A DNA stretch of 64,000 nt from Pseudomonas panipatensis. Its GTDB lineage: Bacteria; Pseudomonadota; Gammaproteobacteria; Pseudomonadales; Pseudomonadaceae. The DNA is taken from positions 62,001 through 126,000 of the forward strand of contig NZ_FNDS01000001.1 of the NCBI RefSeq assembly GCF_900099785.1, read 5' to 3'. A program made the position numbers and the translations under genes. The notes below the pieces were generated by a model. That model ran no database searches and was not told where the DNA came from. It worked only from the letters and a program-made list of their open reading frames with translations. Positions within the stretch are counted from its first letter, which is position 1. Each line of letters begins with the position of its first letter. This document shows positions 6,910-16,383 of this stretch, piece by piece.

Positions 6910-8034
6910 ATGAATGCTGTGAGCAACGTGCTGATCGTCGGCGGTGGAATCGGTGGCTTGTGCGCCGCCATCGCCCTGCGCCGCAAGGGGATCGAAGTCG
7001 ACCTGGTCGAGCTGAAGACGGAATGGACCGTCTACGGCGTCGGCATCATCCAGCAGAGCAACGTGGTGCGCGAGATGGCCCATCTCGGCCTGCTCGATGC
7101 CTACCTGGGCGCCGCCTATGCCTTCGAGGACGTGGCCATCTACACCACCGAGGGCGTGCCGCTGGCGCGCATTCCCGGCCAGCGCCTGGCCGGTCCCGAG
7201 TATCCGGCCAACGTCGGCATTTCCCGCCGCGCCCTGCACAAGGTCCTCAGCGAAACCGCCATCGCCCTCGGCGTGGGCGTGCGCCTGGGCCTGTCGGTGG
7301 AACGCCTGGAGCAGGACGCCAGCGGCGTGGCGGTGCTGTTCACCGATGGCAGCCGTGGGCGCTACGGCCTGGTGGTCGGCGCCGACGGCCTGTTCTCCAA
7401 GGTCCGCGGCCTGCTCTTCGGCGACAAGTACCAGCCGCGTTTCACCGGCCAGTCGGTATGGCGCTACAACTTCCCGCGCGCGGCGCAGATCGACCACCTG
7501 GCCAACTACCAGGGGCCGTCCGGCAACGCCGGGCTGGTGCCGCTGGCCGACGACCTCATGTACCTCTTCACCACCTCCTACGAGCCGGGCAATCCGTGGA
7601 TGGACGAGGCGAGCCTGGCCGCCGAGTTGCGCCAGCGCCTGGCCGGCTTCGGCGGGCTGATCGGCGAACTGCGCGAGCAGATCACCGATAGCACGCAGGT
7701 GGTCTACAAGCCGCTGGAGGCGGTGTTCGTCGATGAGCCCTGGTATCGCGGCCGCGTTCTGCTGATCGGCGATGCCGCCCATGCCACCACCCCGCACCTG
7801 GGCCAGGGCGCCGGCATGGCCATCGAGGACGCCGTGGTGCTCAGCGAGGAGCTGACCGCCGGCGGCAGCCTCGACGAACAACTGCGGCGCTTCATGGCGC
7901 GGCGTTTCGAGCGCTGCAAGTTCATCAGCGACAGCTCGCTGCTGGCCGGTGAAAAGGAAATCCAGCGCGCCCATGACTTCGACCGTATCGGCCTGGTCAA
8001 GCGAATGCTCGAAGTCACCGCGCAACCCATCTGA
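6910..8034 (+). CDS. FAD-dependent aromatic monooxygenase
   Basis: A 374-residue class A flavoprotein monooxygenase. The Rossmann fingerprint VGGGIGGLCAAIALRRKG is at about 10-27, the DG motif VVGADGLFSKVRG near 156-168 and the GD motif LLIGDAAHATTPHLGQGAGM near 285-304. This order defines salicylate/6-hydroxynicotinate/PqsH-like hydroxylases that use NAD(P)H and O2 to add a hydroxyl ortho to an existing one. The likely role is to make the catechol-type substrate for the dioxygenase encoded just upstream. ATG 6910 is preferred over GTG 6898 because the FAD fold starts at once and GAGAG lies nearby. The downstream DUF1302 gene is 130 bases away. Confidence 0.85.
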   Translation: MNAVSNVLIVGGGIGGLCAAIALRRKGIEVDLVELKTEWTVYGVGIIQQSNVVREMAHLGLLDAYLGAAYAFEDVAIYTTEGVPLARIPGQRLAGPEYPANVGISRRALHKVLSETAIALGVGVRLGLSVERLEQDASGVAVLFTDGSRGRYGLVVGADGLFSKVRGLLFGDKYQPRFTGQSVWRYNFPRAAQIDHLANYQGPSGNAGLVPLADDLMYLFTTSYEPGNPWMDEASLAAELRQRLAGFGGLIGELREQITDSTQVVYKPLEAVFVDEPWYRGRVLLIGDAAHATTPHLGQGAGMAIEDAVVLSEELTAGGSLDEQLRRFMARRFERCKFISDSSLLAGEKEIQRAHDFDRIGLVKRMLEVTAQPI

Positions 8035-8164
8035 ACCGCCGGGCGGCAGCCGCTGGCTGTCGCCCGCCGCCCCGACGCTGCGGGGCGGCACGGCGCGCCT
8101 TGCCTGTCCGCGCCGTGGCGACACGCAATGACCGATGGATAAAAACAATAAAGAGGGTAAATCG

Positions 8165-9847
8165 ATGGCTACTCGCAAGCGTGCACACCCACGCCATGTC
8201 CTGGGTTCGGCGCGGCATCCCCTGGCCCTGGCCCTGGCGGCCCTGGTCAGCGGCATGCCCCTGGCCCAGGCGTTCGAGTTCGACACGGGCAATCCCGACC
8301 TGCGCGTGCGTTGGGACAACACCCTGAAGTACAGCGCCGCCTGGCGTACCGAAGGGCAGAGCAGCAAGCTGACCGAGGGGCAGACCGCGCTGAACCTGGA
8401 CGACGGCGACCGCAACTTCAACAAGGGGCTGATCTCCAACCGCGTCGACCTGCTCTCCGAGATGGACCTCAACTACCAGAACGTCGGCGCCCGCGTCAGC
8501 GGCGCGGCCTGGTACGACGACGTCTACAACCGTGGCACCGACAACAACGATCCGAGCCGGGCCAACAGCTACTCGGTGAACTACGATGAGTTCACCGACG
8601 ACACCCGCACCCTGCACGGGCGCAAGGGCGAGCTGCTCGACGCCTTCGTCTTCGGCAAGGGCGAACTCGGCGACATGCCGCTGTCCGGGCGTCTCGGCCA
8701 GTACGCCATGCAGTGGGGCGAGAGCCTGTTCTACGGCATGAACGGCATCGCCGGCGGCATGGCGCCGATCGACGTGGTCAAGGGCCTGTCGGTGCCCAAC
8801 ACCCAGTTCAAGGAACTGATCCGACCGGTCAAGCAGGTCTCCGGCCAACTGCAACTGACGCCCGACGTGTCCGTCGGCGCCTACTACCAGTTCGAGTGGG
8901 AGGCCAACCGCCTGCCGGCCGCCGGCAGCTACTTCTCCACCGACGACTTCTTCGGCGAGGGCAACGAGCGCATGTTCATCGGCGCGCCGCTGTTCCCCGG
9001 TGCGCAGCCGCTGGCCTTCTACCACGGGCAGGACAAGGACGCGAAGGACTCGGGGCAGGGCGGCGTGCAGCTGCGCTGGCGCACCGAGACGGTGGACTGG
9101 GGCGTCTACGCGATCCGTTTCCACGACAAGAACCCGCAACTGAACGTGCGCCCGGACTTCGCCAACCTCAACCCGTTCACCGGCAAGGCCGGCGAGTACT
9201 ACTGGGTCTACCCGGAAGGCATCGAGGCCCTGGGCGGCAGCTTCTCCACCACCCTGGGCAACGTCAACGTCGCCGGCGAAGTGTCCACCCGCTGGAACCA
9301 GCCGCTGGCCTCCACCAACCAGCGCACCCTGGCCGTGGGCGAGTCGATCGACAACAGCAACGACCCGCTCTACGCCACCGGCCGCACCCTGCACGCCAAC
9401 TTCTCCTGGCTGGCCAGCCTGGAGCCGAACGTCCTCGCCGCCGAAACCAGCTTCCTCGGCGAGATCGCCTGGAACCGGGTGATGAGCGTGAGCAAGAACG
9501 CCGATGCGCTGGACCCCAACGCCGACCGCGACGCCACCAGCCTGCGCCTGGTCTACGAGCCGATGTACCGGCAGATCTACCCCGGTCTCGACCTCTCGGT
9601 GCCGATCGGCGCGAGCTACACCAACGGCGCCTCCGAAGCGCTGGGCACCGGCTTCGGCGCGGACCACGGCGGCGACCTCAACATCGGCCTCAAGGGCAAC
9701 TACCTGAACGCCTGGAGCCTGGGCCTGACGTACACCCACTACTACGGCCCGGAGAGCACCTTCCTCGACGCCAACAACAACTACTCCTTCGAACAGTCGC
9801 TGAAAGACCGCGACTTCATCGCCTTCACCGTCAGCCGCACGTTCTGA
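8165..9847 (+). CDS. DUF1302 family outer-membrane-type protein
   Basis: A 560-residue DUF1302 protein. It has a signal peptide with hydrophobic core ALALAALVSGMPLAQA before FEFDTGNPDLRVRWDNTLKY, and a C-terminal pattern of alternating strands ending in DRDFIAFTVSRTF, whose terminal Phe is typical of outer-membrane beta barrels. The family is repeatedly paired with DUF1329 in clusters for hydrophobic substrates and is thought to be a channel. ATG 8165 is chosen over 8135 because AGAGGG lies just upstream and it places the signal peptide correctly. The DUF1329 gene starts 14 bases after the stop, so they form one unit. The transported compound is unknown. Confidence 0.85.
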   Translation: MATRKRAHPRHVLGSARHPLALALAALVSGMPLAQAFEFDTGNPDLRVRWDNTLKYSAAWRTEGQSSKLTEGQTALNLDDGDRNFNKGLISNRVDLLSEMDLNYQNVGARVSGAAWYDDVYNRGTDNNDPSRANSYSVNYDEFTDDTRTLHGRKGELLDAFVFGKGELGDMPLSGRLGQYAMQWGESLFYGMNGIAGGMAPIDVVKGLSVPNTQFKELIRPVKQVSGQLQLTPDVSVGAYYQFEWEANRLPAAGSYFSTDDFFGEGNERMFIGAPLFPGAQPLAFYHGQDKDAKDSGQGGVQLRWRTETVDWGVYAIRFHDKNPQLNVRPDFANLNPFTGKAGEYYWVYPEGIEALGGSFSTTLGNVNVAGEVSTRWNQPLASTNQRTLAVGESIDNSNDPLYATGRTLHANFSWLASLEPNVLAAETSFLGEIAWNRVMSVSKNADALDPNADRDATSLRLVYEPMYRQIYPGLDLSVPIGASYTNGASEALGTGFGADHGGDLNIGLKGNYLNAWSLGLTYTHYYGPESTFLDANNNYSFEQSLKDRDFIAFTVSRTF

Positions 9848-9861
9848 CCGAGGACCCTCCG

Positions 9862-11229
9862 ATGAAAACCCACAAGACCTTCGTTTCCCTGCTCACTGCC
9901 CTGAGCGCCTCGCTGCTGTTCGCCCACAGCGCCATGGGCGCCGTGTCCGCCGACGAAGCGGCCAAGCTGAAGACCAGCCTGACGCCGCTGGGCGCCGAGC
10001 GCGCCGGCAACGCCGACGGCAGCATCCCGGCCTGGACCGGCGGCTACATCCAGGCCGACCCGGCCTACAAGGACGGCGGCAAGCGCAGCGACCCCTACGC
10101 CAGCGACAAGCCGCTGTACACCATCACCGCGCAGAACATGGCGCAGTACGCCGACAAGCTCACCCCCGGCATCCAGGCGATGCTCAAGAAGTACCCCGAC
10201 AGCTACCGCCTGGAGGTCTATCCGACCCACCGCAGCGCCGCCGCGCCGCAGTCGGTGTACGACGCCACCTTCGCCAACGCCACCAGCGGCAAGCTGGTCG
10301 ACGGCCCGGCCGGGCCCATGCCCGAGAGCGCCGCCGGCGGCATCCCGTTCCCGATCCCGCAGAGCGGCGTCGAGGCCATCTGGAACCACCTGCTGCGCTG
10401 GCGCGGAGCCTCCTGGCACGCCAGCTTCACCCAGTACCTGACCACCTCCGACGGCAAGCACGTGCTGACCAACGACTCGCGCGCCGACCTGCAGATGCCC
10501 TGGTACCTGCCCGGCGGCGGCGCCGAGAAGGGCGTGTTCTGGTCGATCCGCATGATCAACGACGGCCCGCCGCTGCGCGCTGGCGAGGCCATCACCGGGC
10601 TGGAGAACCTCAACGCCGACAAGGCCTCGGTCTGGACCTACCTGCCCGGCCAGCGCCGTGTGCGCCGCCTGCCCAACGCCTGCTGCGATACGCCGACGCC
10701 GGCCACCGCCGGGGTCATGAGCTTCGACGAGCTGTACGTATTCAACGGCCGCGTCGATCGCTTCGACTGGAAGCTGGTGGGCAAGAAGGAGATGGTCATC
10801 CCCTACAACGCCAACAAGGTCTTCACCGCCGCCGGCCCCGAGGACCTGTTCGACGCCCACCACATGAAGTCCGACGCCATCCGCTGGGAGAAACACCGCG
10901 TCTGGGTGGTGGAAGCGACCCTGAAGAACGGCCAGCGCCACGTGATGCCCAAGAGCACCTACTACCTCGACGAGGACACCTGGGCCGCCGTGCTCGGCGA
11001 GCGCTACGACGCCCGCGGCCAACTGGCCAAGGTGCTCTGGACCTCGCCGGTGGTGCTGCCCGACCTGCCCGGCGTGGTGACCCTGACCAACGGCTTCTAC
11101 GACCTGCTCTCCGGGGCCTGGTTCGCCGGCGACCTGTTCGCCGGCAAGAACGAGCAGTACCGCATCGTGCCGCCCTACAAGGACTCGGTGTTCACCGCCG
11201 ACGCCATGGCGGGCGAGGGTGTGCGCTGA
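9862..11229 (+). CDS. DUF1329 family exported protein
   Basis: A 455-residue DUF1329 protein with a clear signal peptide (MKTHKTFVSLLTALSASLLF, then AHSAMGAVSA). The family is related in fold to LolB/outer-membrane lipoprotein carriers, but no lipobox is seen here. Typical conserved segments are LTPLGAERAGNADGSIPAWTGG near 40-60, the HLLRWRG motif and VWTYLPGQRRVRRLP. It nearly always follows DUF1302 as it does here, and the two probably work together at the outer membrane in moving a lipophilic substrate. It is followed by palindromic repeats and then the YCF48-like gene. Function is family-level inference only. Confidence 0.88.
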   Translation: MKTHKTFVSLLTALSASLLFAHSAMGAVSADEAAKLKTSLTPLGAERAGNADGSIPAWTGGYIQADPAYKDGGKRSDPYASDKPLYTITAQNMAQYADKLTPGIQAMLKKYPDSYRLEVYPTHRSAAAPQSVYDATFANATSGKLVDGPAGPMPESAAGGIPFPIPQSGVEAIWNHLLRWRGASWHASFTQYLTTSDGKHVLTNDSRADLQMPWYLPGGGAEKGVFWSIRMINDGPPLRAGEAITGLENLNADKASVWTYLPGQRRVRRLPNACCDTPTPATAGVMSFDELYVFNGRVDRFDWKLVGKKEMVIPYNANKVFTAAGPEDLFDAHHMKSDAIRWEKHRVWVVEATLKNGQRHVMPKSTYYLDEDTWAAVLGERYDARGQLAKVLWTSPVVLPDLPGVVTLTNGFYDLLSGAWFAGDLFAGKNEQYRIVPPYKDSVFTADAMAGEGVR

Positions 11230-11238
11230 GGGGCGCTT

Positions 11239-11460
11239 CGTAGGATGGGTTGAGCGAAGCGAAACCCATGCTGCACGAGCCCAGCGGGAGTCCGACGCGG
11301 AGGCTGATGCCGACCGCATGGGTTTCGCGGCTCAACCCATCCTACGGGTGCCGCATGGTTGTGGCCTGGGCTTCGTAGGATGGCGTTGAGCGCAGCGATA
11401 CCCATCACCTTGGCAGCCGGGCGACCGCATGGGTTTCGCGGGCTCAACCCATCCTACGGA
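11239..11460. repeat. Four GTAGGATGGGTTGAG-type elements in two inverted pairs
   Basis: Elements lie at 11239-11270 (CGTAGGATGGGTTGAGCGAA...), 11317-11347 (inverted, ...CTCAACCCATCCTACGG), 11374-11406 (direct) and 11428-11460 (inverted). They form two head-to-head hairpin-capable pairs filling the 279-base gap between the DUF1329 and YCF48-like genes. They are the same family as the 97-bp repeat at 2581. Confidence 0.85.
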
Positions 11461-11508
11461 CTCGCGAACCTCGCTGTACCGATTACAAGAAAACAAAGGT
11501 TGCGTGCG

Positions 11509-12564
11509 ATGAAAAAGATGCTTTCCGGCCTGCTGCTGGCGGCCTGCTGCGCGGTGCCGCCGGCCCGGGCGGCTGCCGTGGATGTCCTGGCGCAGCCCGC
11601 CGTGCTTGGTCCGCAGGCGCTGCAGGCGGTGCTGCTGGACGTGACCCGTGCCGGTGATCGCCTGGTGGCGGTGGGCGAGCGCGGCGTGGTGTTGCTCTCC
11701 GACGACGACGGCCGGCACTGGCGCCAGGCGCCGAGCCCGGTGAGCGTCACCCTGACCGCCGTGCAGTTCGCCGACGCCCGCCACGGCTGGGCCCTGGGCC
11801 ATGCCGGGGCGGTGCTGCACAGCGAGGACGGTGGCGAGCACTGGGGCCTGCAACTGGACGGCAAGCGCGCCGCCGCGCTGGAACTGCAGGCCGCGGAAGC
11901 GGCGGGGGAGGCCGGCCGTATCGCCGCCGCCCAGCGCCTGGTTGCCGATGGCGCCGACAAGCCCTTTCTCGCGCTCAGCTTCGCCGACGCCAATCATGGC
12001 CTGATCGCCGGCGCCTACGGACTGGCGCTAACCACCGAGGACGGCGGGCGCAGCTGGCATTCCTGGATGGGTCGCCTGCCCAATCCGCGCGGCCTGCATC
12101 TATATGCCCTGACCCGGCAAGGCGACGATCTCTACGTTGCCGGCGAGCAGGGCCTGCTGCTGCGCTCGCGTGATGCCGGCGGCCACTTCGAGGCGCTGCA
12201 AGGCCCCTATGAAGGCAGTTACTTCGCCGCCGCCGTGCTACCTGACGGCCGCCTGCTGGTGGGTGGCCTGCGCGGCAAGCTGTTTGCCTCGGCCGACCAG
12301 GGCGCGAGCTTCCAGGCCCTGGCCAACCCGATCCCGGCCTCGCTCAACGGCATCCGTGTCGCCGGCCACCAACTGCTGCTGGTGAACCAGGCGGGAATGC
12401 TCCTGCGCAGTGGCCTGCAAGACTTCGCCGCGCAACCGCTGGCGGTCTCCGACGGCCTGCCGCTGAGCGCCGCGACCGAGGCCGCCGATGGCGCCCTGGT
12501 GGCCGTCGGCATGGCCGGCGCTCGCCGCCTGGCCTCCACCTCTTCATCCACCAAGGCGGACTGA
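11509..12564 (+). CDS. YCF48/BNR-repeat periplasmic protein
   Basis: A 351-residue exported protein with a signal peptide (KKMLSGLLLAACCAVPPARA). It is a beta propeller of the YCF48/photosystem-stability-factor type: repeated Asp-box-like units such as LLSDDDGRHWRQAP, LHSEDGGEHWGLQL, LTTEDGGRSWHSWM and LRSRDAGGHFEAL. In clusters with DUF1302, DUF1329 and an MMPL transporter such proteins are taken to be accessory factors of an envelope transport complex. A variant LAACC sequence is close to a lipobox but not a convincing one. ATG 11509 gives the signal peptide; the longer upstream frame runs through the repeats and is not credible. The MMPL gene starts three bases after the stop. Confidence 0.82.
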   Translation: MKKMLSGLLLAACCAVPPARAAAVDVLAQPAVLGPQALQAVLLDVTRAGDRLVAVGERGVVLLSDDDGRHWRQAPSPVSVTLTAVQFADARHGWALGHAGAVLHSEDGGEHWGLQLDGKRAAALELQAAEAAGEAGRIAAAQRLVADGADKPFLALSFADANHGLIAGAYGLALTTEDGGRSWHSWMGRLPNPRGLHLYALTRQGDDLYVAGEQGLLLRSRDAGGHFEALQGPYEGSYFAAAVLPDGRLLVGGLRGKLFASADQGASFQALANPIPASLNGIRVAGHQLLLVNQAGMLLRSGLQDFAAQPLAVSDGLPLSAATEAADGALVAVGMAGARRLASTSSSTKAD

Positions 12565-12567
12565 GCC

Positions 12568-15042
12568 ATGCATGCCCCGACTTCCTCCGCGCCGTCCAGC
12601 GGCCGCCTCGCCGACTTCGATAGCGCCTCCGGCTCGCTGCTCGAACGCGCCCTGTTCAACCATCGCGGCCTGGTCCTGCTTTTGTGCCTGGCGACGACCC
12701 TGCTGCTCGGCTGGCAGGCCACGCGCCTGAGCCTCAACGCCAGCTTCGAGAAGATGATCCCCAAGGAGCATCCGTTCATCGTCAACTACCTGGCGCACCG
12801 CCAGGAGCTGGCCGGGCTGGGCAACGCCGTGCGCATCGACGTGGCCAACCCCGCCGGGGGCATCTACGACCAGCACTACCTGCAAACCCTGCAGCGCCTC
12901 AACGACGAGGTCTACCTGCTGCCCGGCGTCGACCGTGCGGCGATGAAGTCGCTGTGGACGCCGTCGACGCGCTGGACCGGGGTCACCGAGGAAGGCCTGG
13001 AAGGCGGCCCGGTGATTCCCGACGGCTACGACGGCTCGGCGGCGAGCCTGGAGGCACTCAAGCGCAACGTCGAGCGCTCTAACGAGATCGGCCAACTGGT
13101 GGCCTTCGACCAGCGTTCGAGCATCGTTTACGTGCCCTTGCTGGAGAAGACCCCGGACGGCCAGGCGCTTGACTACAGCGCCTTCGCCCGGCAGCTCGAA
13201 GCGCTGCGCGGCAAGTACCAGGCCGACGGCGTGGAGATCCACATCACCGGCTTCGCCAAGGTGGTCGGCGACCTGATCGACGGCCTGCACCAGGTCCTGT
13301 CGTTCTTCGCCGCTGCCATCGCCATCACCGCCGTGGTGCTCTACGGCTATACCCGCTGCGCACGCAGCACCCTGCTGGTGATGAGCTGCTCGCTGGTGGC
13401 GGTGGTCTGGCAACTCGGCCTGCTGCCGCTGCTCGGCTACCAGCTCGATCCCTATTCGGTGCTGGTGCCCTTCCTGGTGTTCGCCATCGGCATGAGCCAC
13501 GGCGCGCAAAAGATGAACGGCATCATGCAGGACATCGGCCGCGGCACCCACCGCCTGGTCGCCGCGCGCTTCACCTTCCGCCGCCTGTTCCTCGCCGGCC
13601 TCACCGCGCTGCTGTGCGACGCGGTCGGTTTCGCCGTGCTGATGATCATCAAGATCCAGGTGATCCAGGACCTGGCGATGATCGCCAGCATCGGCGTGGC
13701 GGTGCTGATCGTCACCAACCTGATCCTGCTGCCGATCCTGCTCTCCTATGTCGGCGTCAGTCCTTCAGCGGCCAGGCGCAGCCTGAAGAGCGAGGCGGCG
13801 GTCGAGGCCGGCGGCGAGAAGCACGCGCTGTGGCGCTTCCTCGATCTGTTCACGCAACGGCGTTGGGCGAGCGCCTGCGTGGCGGCGGCGCTGCTGTTGG
13901 CCATCGGCGGCTACGCCAGCAGCCTGCAACTGAAGATCGGCGACCTCGATGCCGGCGCCCCCGAACTGCGCCCGGACTCGCGCTACAACCGCGACAACGC
14001 CTTCCTCACCCAGCACTACGGGGCTAGCAGCGATGTCTTCGCGGTGATGGTCAAGACCCCGGCCGGCGGCTGCTCCAGCTATGACACCCTGAAGCGCGTC
14101 GACGACCTCGAATGGCAACTGCGCGGCCTGCCCGGCGTGGACTCGAGCAACTCGCTGGCGCTGCTCAACCGCCGCGTGCTGGTCGGCCTCTCCGAAGGCA
14201 ACCCGAAGTGGTACGAGCTGCTGAACAACCAGGCCAGCCTGAACATGATCACCGCCGGCGCGCCGCGTGGCCTGTACAACGACGACTGCAGCCTGCTCAC
14301 GCTCTATGCCTTCCTCACCGACCACAAGGCCGACACCCTGAGCCGCGTGGTCGAGCGCGTGCAGGCCTTCGCCCGCGACAACGACAGCGAGCAGGCGCGC
14401 TTCCTCCTCGCCGCCGGCAGCGCCGGCATCGAGGCGGCCACCAATATCGTCGTCAAGCAGGCCAGCCACGACATGCTCTGGTGGGTCTACGGCGCGGTCA
14501 TCCTGCTCTGCCTGGTGACCTTCCGTTCCTGGCGCGCGGTGCTCTGCGCGGTGCTGCCGCTGATGCTCACCTCGATCCTCTGCGAGGCGCTGATGGTCGT
14601 CCTCGGCATCGGCGTCAAGGTCGCCACCCTGCCGGTGATCGCCCTCGGCGTGGGCATTGGCGTGGACTACGCGCTCTACGTCATGAGTATCGTCCTGGCC
14701 CAGTTGCGCCAGGGCGCCAGCCTCTCCGAAGCCTATTACCGGGCGCTGTTGTTCACCGGCAAGGTGGTGATGCTGACCGGCATGACCCTGGCCATCGGCG
14801 TCGGCACCTGGATCTTCTCGCCGATCAAGTTCCAGGCCGACATGGGCGTGCTGCTGGCCTTCATGTTCGTCTGGAACATGGTCGGCGCCCTGGTCCTGCT
14901 GCCGGCCCTGGCCTACTTCCTGTTGCCGCGCCAGGCGCAGCCGGCCGCCACCCCGGCGAGCGGCGAGCCGGCGCACTGCACGGCGGAAATCCATCACAGC
15001 GACGAGTGCTGCGGCGAGCGCAGGGTCGTGCCGCTGGCCTGA
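12568..15042 (+). CDS. MMPL/RND-family transporter
   Basis: An 824-residue RND-superfamily membrane protein of the MMPL/hydrophobe-amphiphile branch. A first transmembrane helix at about 32-50 is followed by a large periplasmic loop, a helix bundle (about 240-400, with FLVFAIGMSHGAQKMNG), a second transmembrane helix near 430, a second loop and a final bundle (about 630-790, with VIALGVGIGVDYALYVMSIV). Two loops plus two bundles is the full RND plan. It begins three bases after the YCF48-like gene. The set DUF1302-DUF1329-YCF48-MMPL recurs in catabolic clusters and is likely a proton-driven conduit for a lipophilic compound. The C-terminus ends in a Cys/His-rich tail (HCTAEIHHSDECCGER), which may bind metal. 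Confidence 0.86.
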   Translation: MHAPTSSAPSSGRLADFDSASGSLLERALFNHRGLVLLLCLATTLLLGWQATRLSLNASFEKMIPKEHPFIVNYLAHRQELAGLGNAVRIDVANPAGGIYDQHYLQTLQRLNDEVYLLPGVDRAAMKSLWTPSTRWTGVTEEGLEGGPVIPDGYDGSAASLEALKRNVERSNEIGQLVAFDQRSSIVYVPLLEKTPDGQALDYSAFARQLEALRGKYQADGVEIHITGFAKVVGDLIDGLHQVLSFFAAAIAITAVVLYGYTRCARSTLLVMSCSLVAVVWQLGLLPLLGYQLDPYSVLVPFLVFAIGMSHGAQKMNGIMQDIGRGTHRLVAARFTFRRLFLAGLTALLCDAVGFAVLMIIKIQVIQDLAMIASIGVAVLIVTNLILLPILLSYVGVSPSAARRSLKSEAAVEAGGEKHALWRFLDLFTQRRWASACVAAALLLAIGGYASSLQLKIGDLDAGAPELRPDSRYNRDNAFLTQHYGASSDVFAVMVKTPAGGCSSYDTLKRVDDLEWQLRGLPGVDSSNSLALLNRRVLVGLSEGNPKWYELLNNQASLNMITAGAPRGLYNDDCSLLTLYAFLTDHKADTLSRVVERVQAFARDNDSEQARFLLAAGSAGIEAATNIVVKQASHDMLWWVYGAVILLCLVTFRSWRAVLCAVLPLMLTSILCEALMVVLGIGVKVATLPVIALGVGIGVDYALYVMSIVLAQLRQGASLSEAYYRALLFTGKVVMLTGMTLAIGVGTWIFSPIKFQADMGVLLAFMFVWNMVGALVLLPALAYFLLPRQAQPAATPASGEPAHCTAEIHHSDECCGERRVVPLA

Positions 15043-15077
15043 GACTCCGCCGCCGCGACGGCAGAACAAGAACAACG

Positions 15078-15203
15078 ATGAGGAACCCGAGCATGCCTTG
15101 CCTGACCCGACTGCTGCTGTGCCTGCGCCATGAACTGCCCGCCGGCCTGGCCTGTTACGCCACCACCCTGTGCTGCCTGGCGGAGGTGCGCGATGAGCGC
15201 TGA
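15078..15203 (+). CDS. Possible 41-residue hydrophobic peptide
   Basis: A short frame between the transporter gene and the MFS gene reads MRNPSMPCLTRLLLCLRHEL and continues with LACYATTLCCLAEVRDER. It is unusually rich in Cys and Leu and overlaps the MFS start by 11 bases. It has no strong ribosome site (AAGAACAACG upstream). It may be a translationally coupling leader for the MFS gene or a chance frame. No family is recognised. Confidence 0.25.
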   Translation: MRNPSMPCLTRLLLCLRHELPAGLACYATTLCCLAEVRDER

Positions 15204-16383
15204 ACGCTCCGCCGGCGCGGCGCAATCCCTGCTGCTGCTGTTCGGCAGTTGCCTGCCGGTGCTCGGCGCGGTGCTGATCGCCCCGGTGCTGCCGCGCATG
15301 CAGGCGCACTTCGCCGAAACCCCGGCGGCGGCCCTGCTGGTGCCCATCGCGCTGACCCTGCCGGCGCTGGTCATCGCCGTGCTGGCGCCGCTGGCCGGGG
15401 TGCTCGCCGACCGCCTCGGGCGCAAGCCGCTGCTGCTCGCCTCGATGCTGCTCTACACACTGTGCGGCCTGCTGCCGCTGTGGCTGCAGTCGTTGCCGCT
15501 GATCGTCGCCAGCCGCGCCGGGATCGGCCTGGCCGAGGCCGGCATCATGACCTGCTGCACCACGCTGATGGGCGACTACTACGAAGGCCAGCGGCGTGAG
15601 CGCCTGTTCGCCTTGCAGATGGTCGCCACCTCGTTGTCCGCCGCGCTGTTCATGGCGGCCGGCGGGGCCCTCGGCGAGAGCGGCTGGCGCACGCCCTTCA
15701 GCCTCTACGCGGTGGGCCTGCTGTGCCTGCCGCTGATGGCCGCGTTGCTCTGGGAGCCGCAACGCCAGGCGGCGCCGGCGGCGAGCGCGCCCGCCGGCGG
15801 CTTCCCTTGGCGTGCCCTGGCGCCGCTGTACCTGCTGACCGTGCTGGCCGGGATCAGCCTGTTCATCGTCCCGGTGCAGGCCGGCTACCTGCTCAACCTG
15901 CTGCACGTCGACGGGCCGCAGGAGATCGGCATGACCATGGGCGCCAACCAGCTCGGCGTGCTCGCCGGGGCCATTGGCTTCCGCCTGCTGGGCGGCCTGC
16001 CGGCGCCGCGCCTGCTGGCCCTCGGCTTCGCCACCGCCGGTCTCGGTGGCGCGCTCATGGCCCTGGCCGACAGCCACGCGCCGGTGGTGCTGGCGGTCCT
16101 GGTCAACGGCCTGGGCGTCGGCCTGCTGCTGCCCACGCTGATCACCCAGGTCATGGCCCAGGTCGATTTCGACCAGCGCGGCCGCGCCACCGGCGGCTTC
16201 ACCGCGTCGATCTTCGCCGGCGAGTTCGTCAGCCCGCTGGCGGTGCTGGCGCTGACCGACGGCGTGCGCGAGTCGCTGCCGCACGCGCTGTTGCTGATCG
16301 CCGGCGTGCAATTGCTGATCGCACCGCTGTGCCTGGCGCTGCTGCGCCGGGGGCGGGGCCGCCTGGCGGTGGAGGCTGCATGA
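15193..16383 (+). CDS. MFS transporter
   Basis: A 396-residue major facilitator superfamily protein with about 12 transmembrane helices. The loop 2-3 signature appears as LAGVLADRLGRKPLLLASML near 68-87. The central cytoplasmic loop lies around residues 183-200 (WEPQRQAAPAASAPAGG). It would carry a small organic substrate or pathway intermediate across the inner membrane. ATG 15193 was chosen because GGAGG precedes it; the longer ATG at 15130 has no ribosome site and adds a non-hydrophobic Pro/Cys-rich lead. It overlaps the SDR gene by four bases (ATGA), so they are coupled. The direction of transport is not deducible. Confidence 0.86.
   Translation: MSAERSAGAAQSLLLLFGSCLPVLGAVLIAPVLPRMQAHFAETPAAALLVPIALTLPALVIAVLAPLAGVLADRLGRKPLLLASMLLYTLCGLLPLWLQSLPLIVASRAGIGLAEAGIMTCCTTLMGDYYEGQRRERLFALQMVATSLSAALFMAAGGALGESGWRTPFSLYAVGLLCLPLMAALLWEPQRQAAPAASAPAGGFPWRALAPLYLLTVLAGISLFIVPVQAGYLLNLLHVDGPQEIGMTMGANQLGVLAGAIGFRLLGGLPAPRLLALGFATAGLGGALMALADSHAPVVLAVLVNGLGVGLLLPTLITQVMAQVDFDQRGRATGGFTASIFAGEFVSPLAVLALTDGVRESLPHALLLIAGVQLLIAPLCLALLRRGRGRLAVEAA

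Noticed and set aside
13765-16311. An 848-residue minus-strand open frame over MMPL and MFS genes
   Set aside because: Gln/Arg/His-rich low complexity and no motif; the plus-strand transporters have clear hydrophobic helices.
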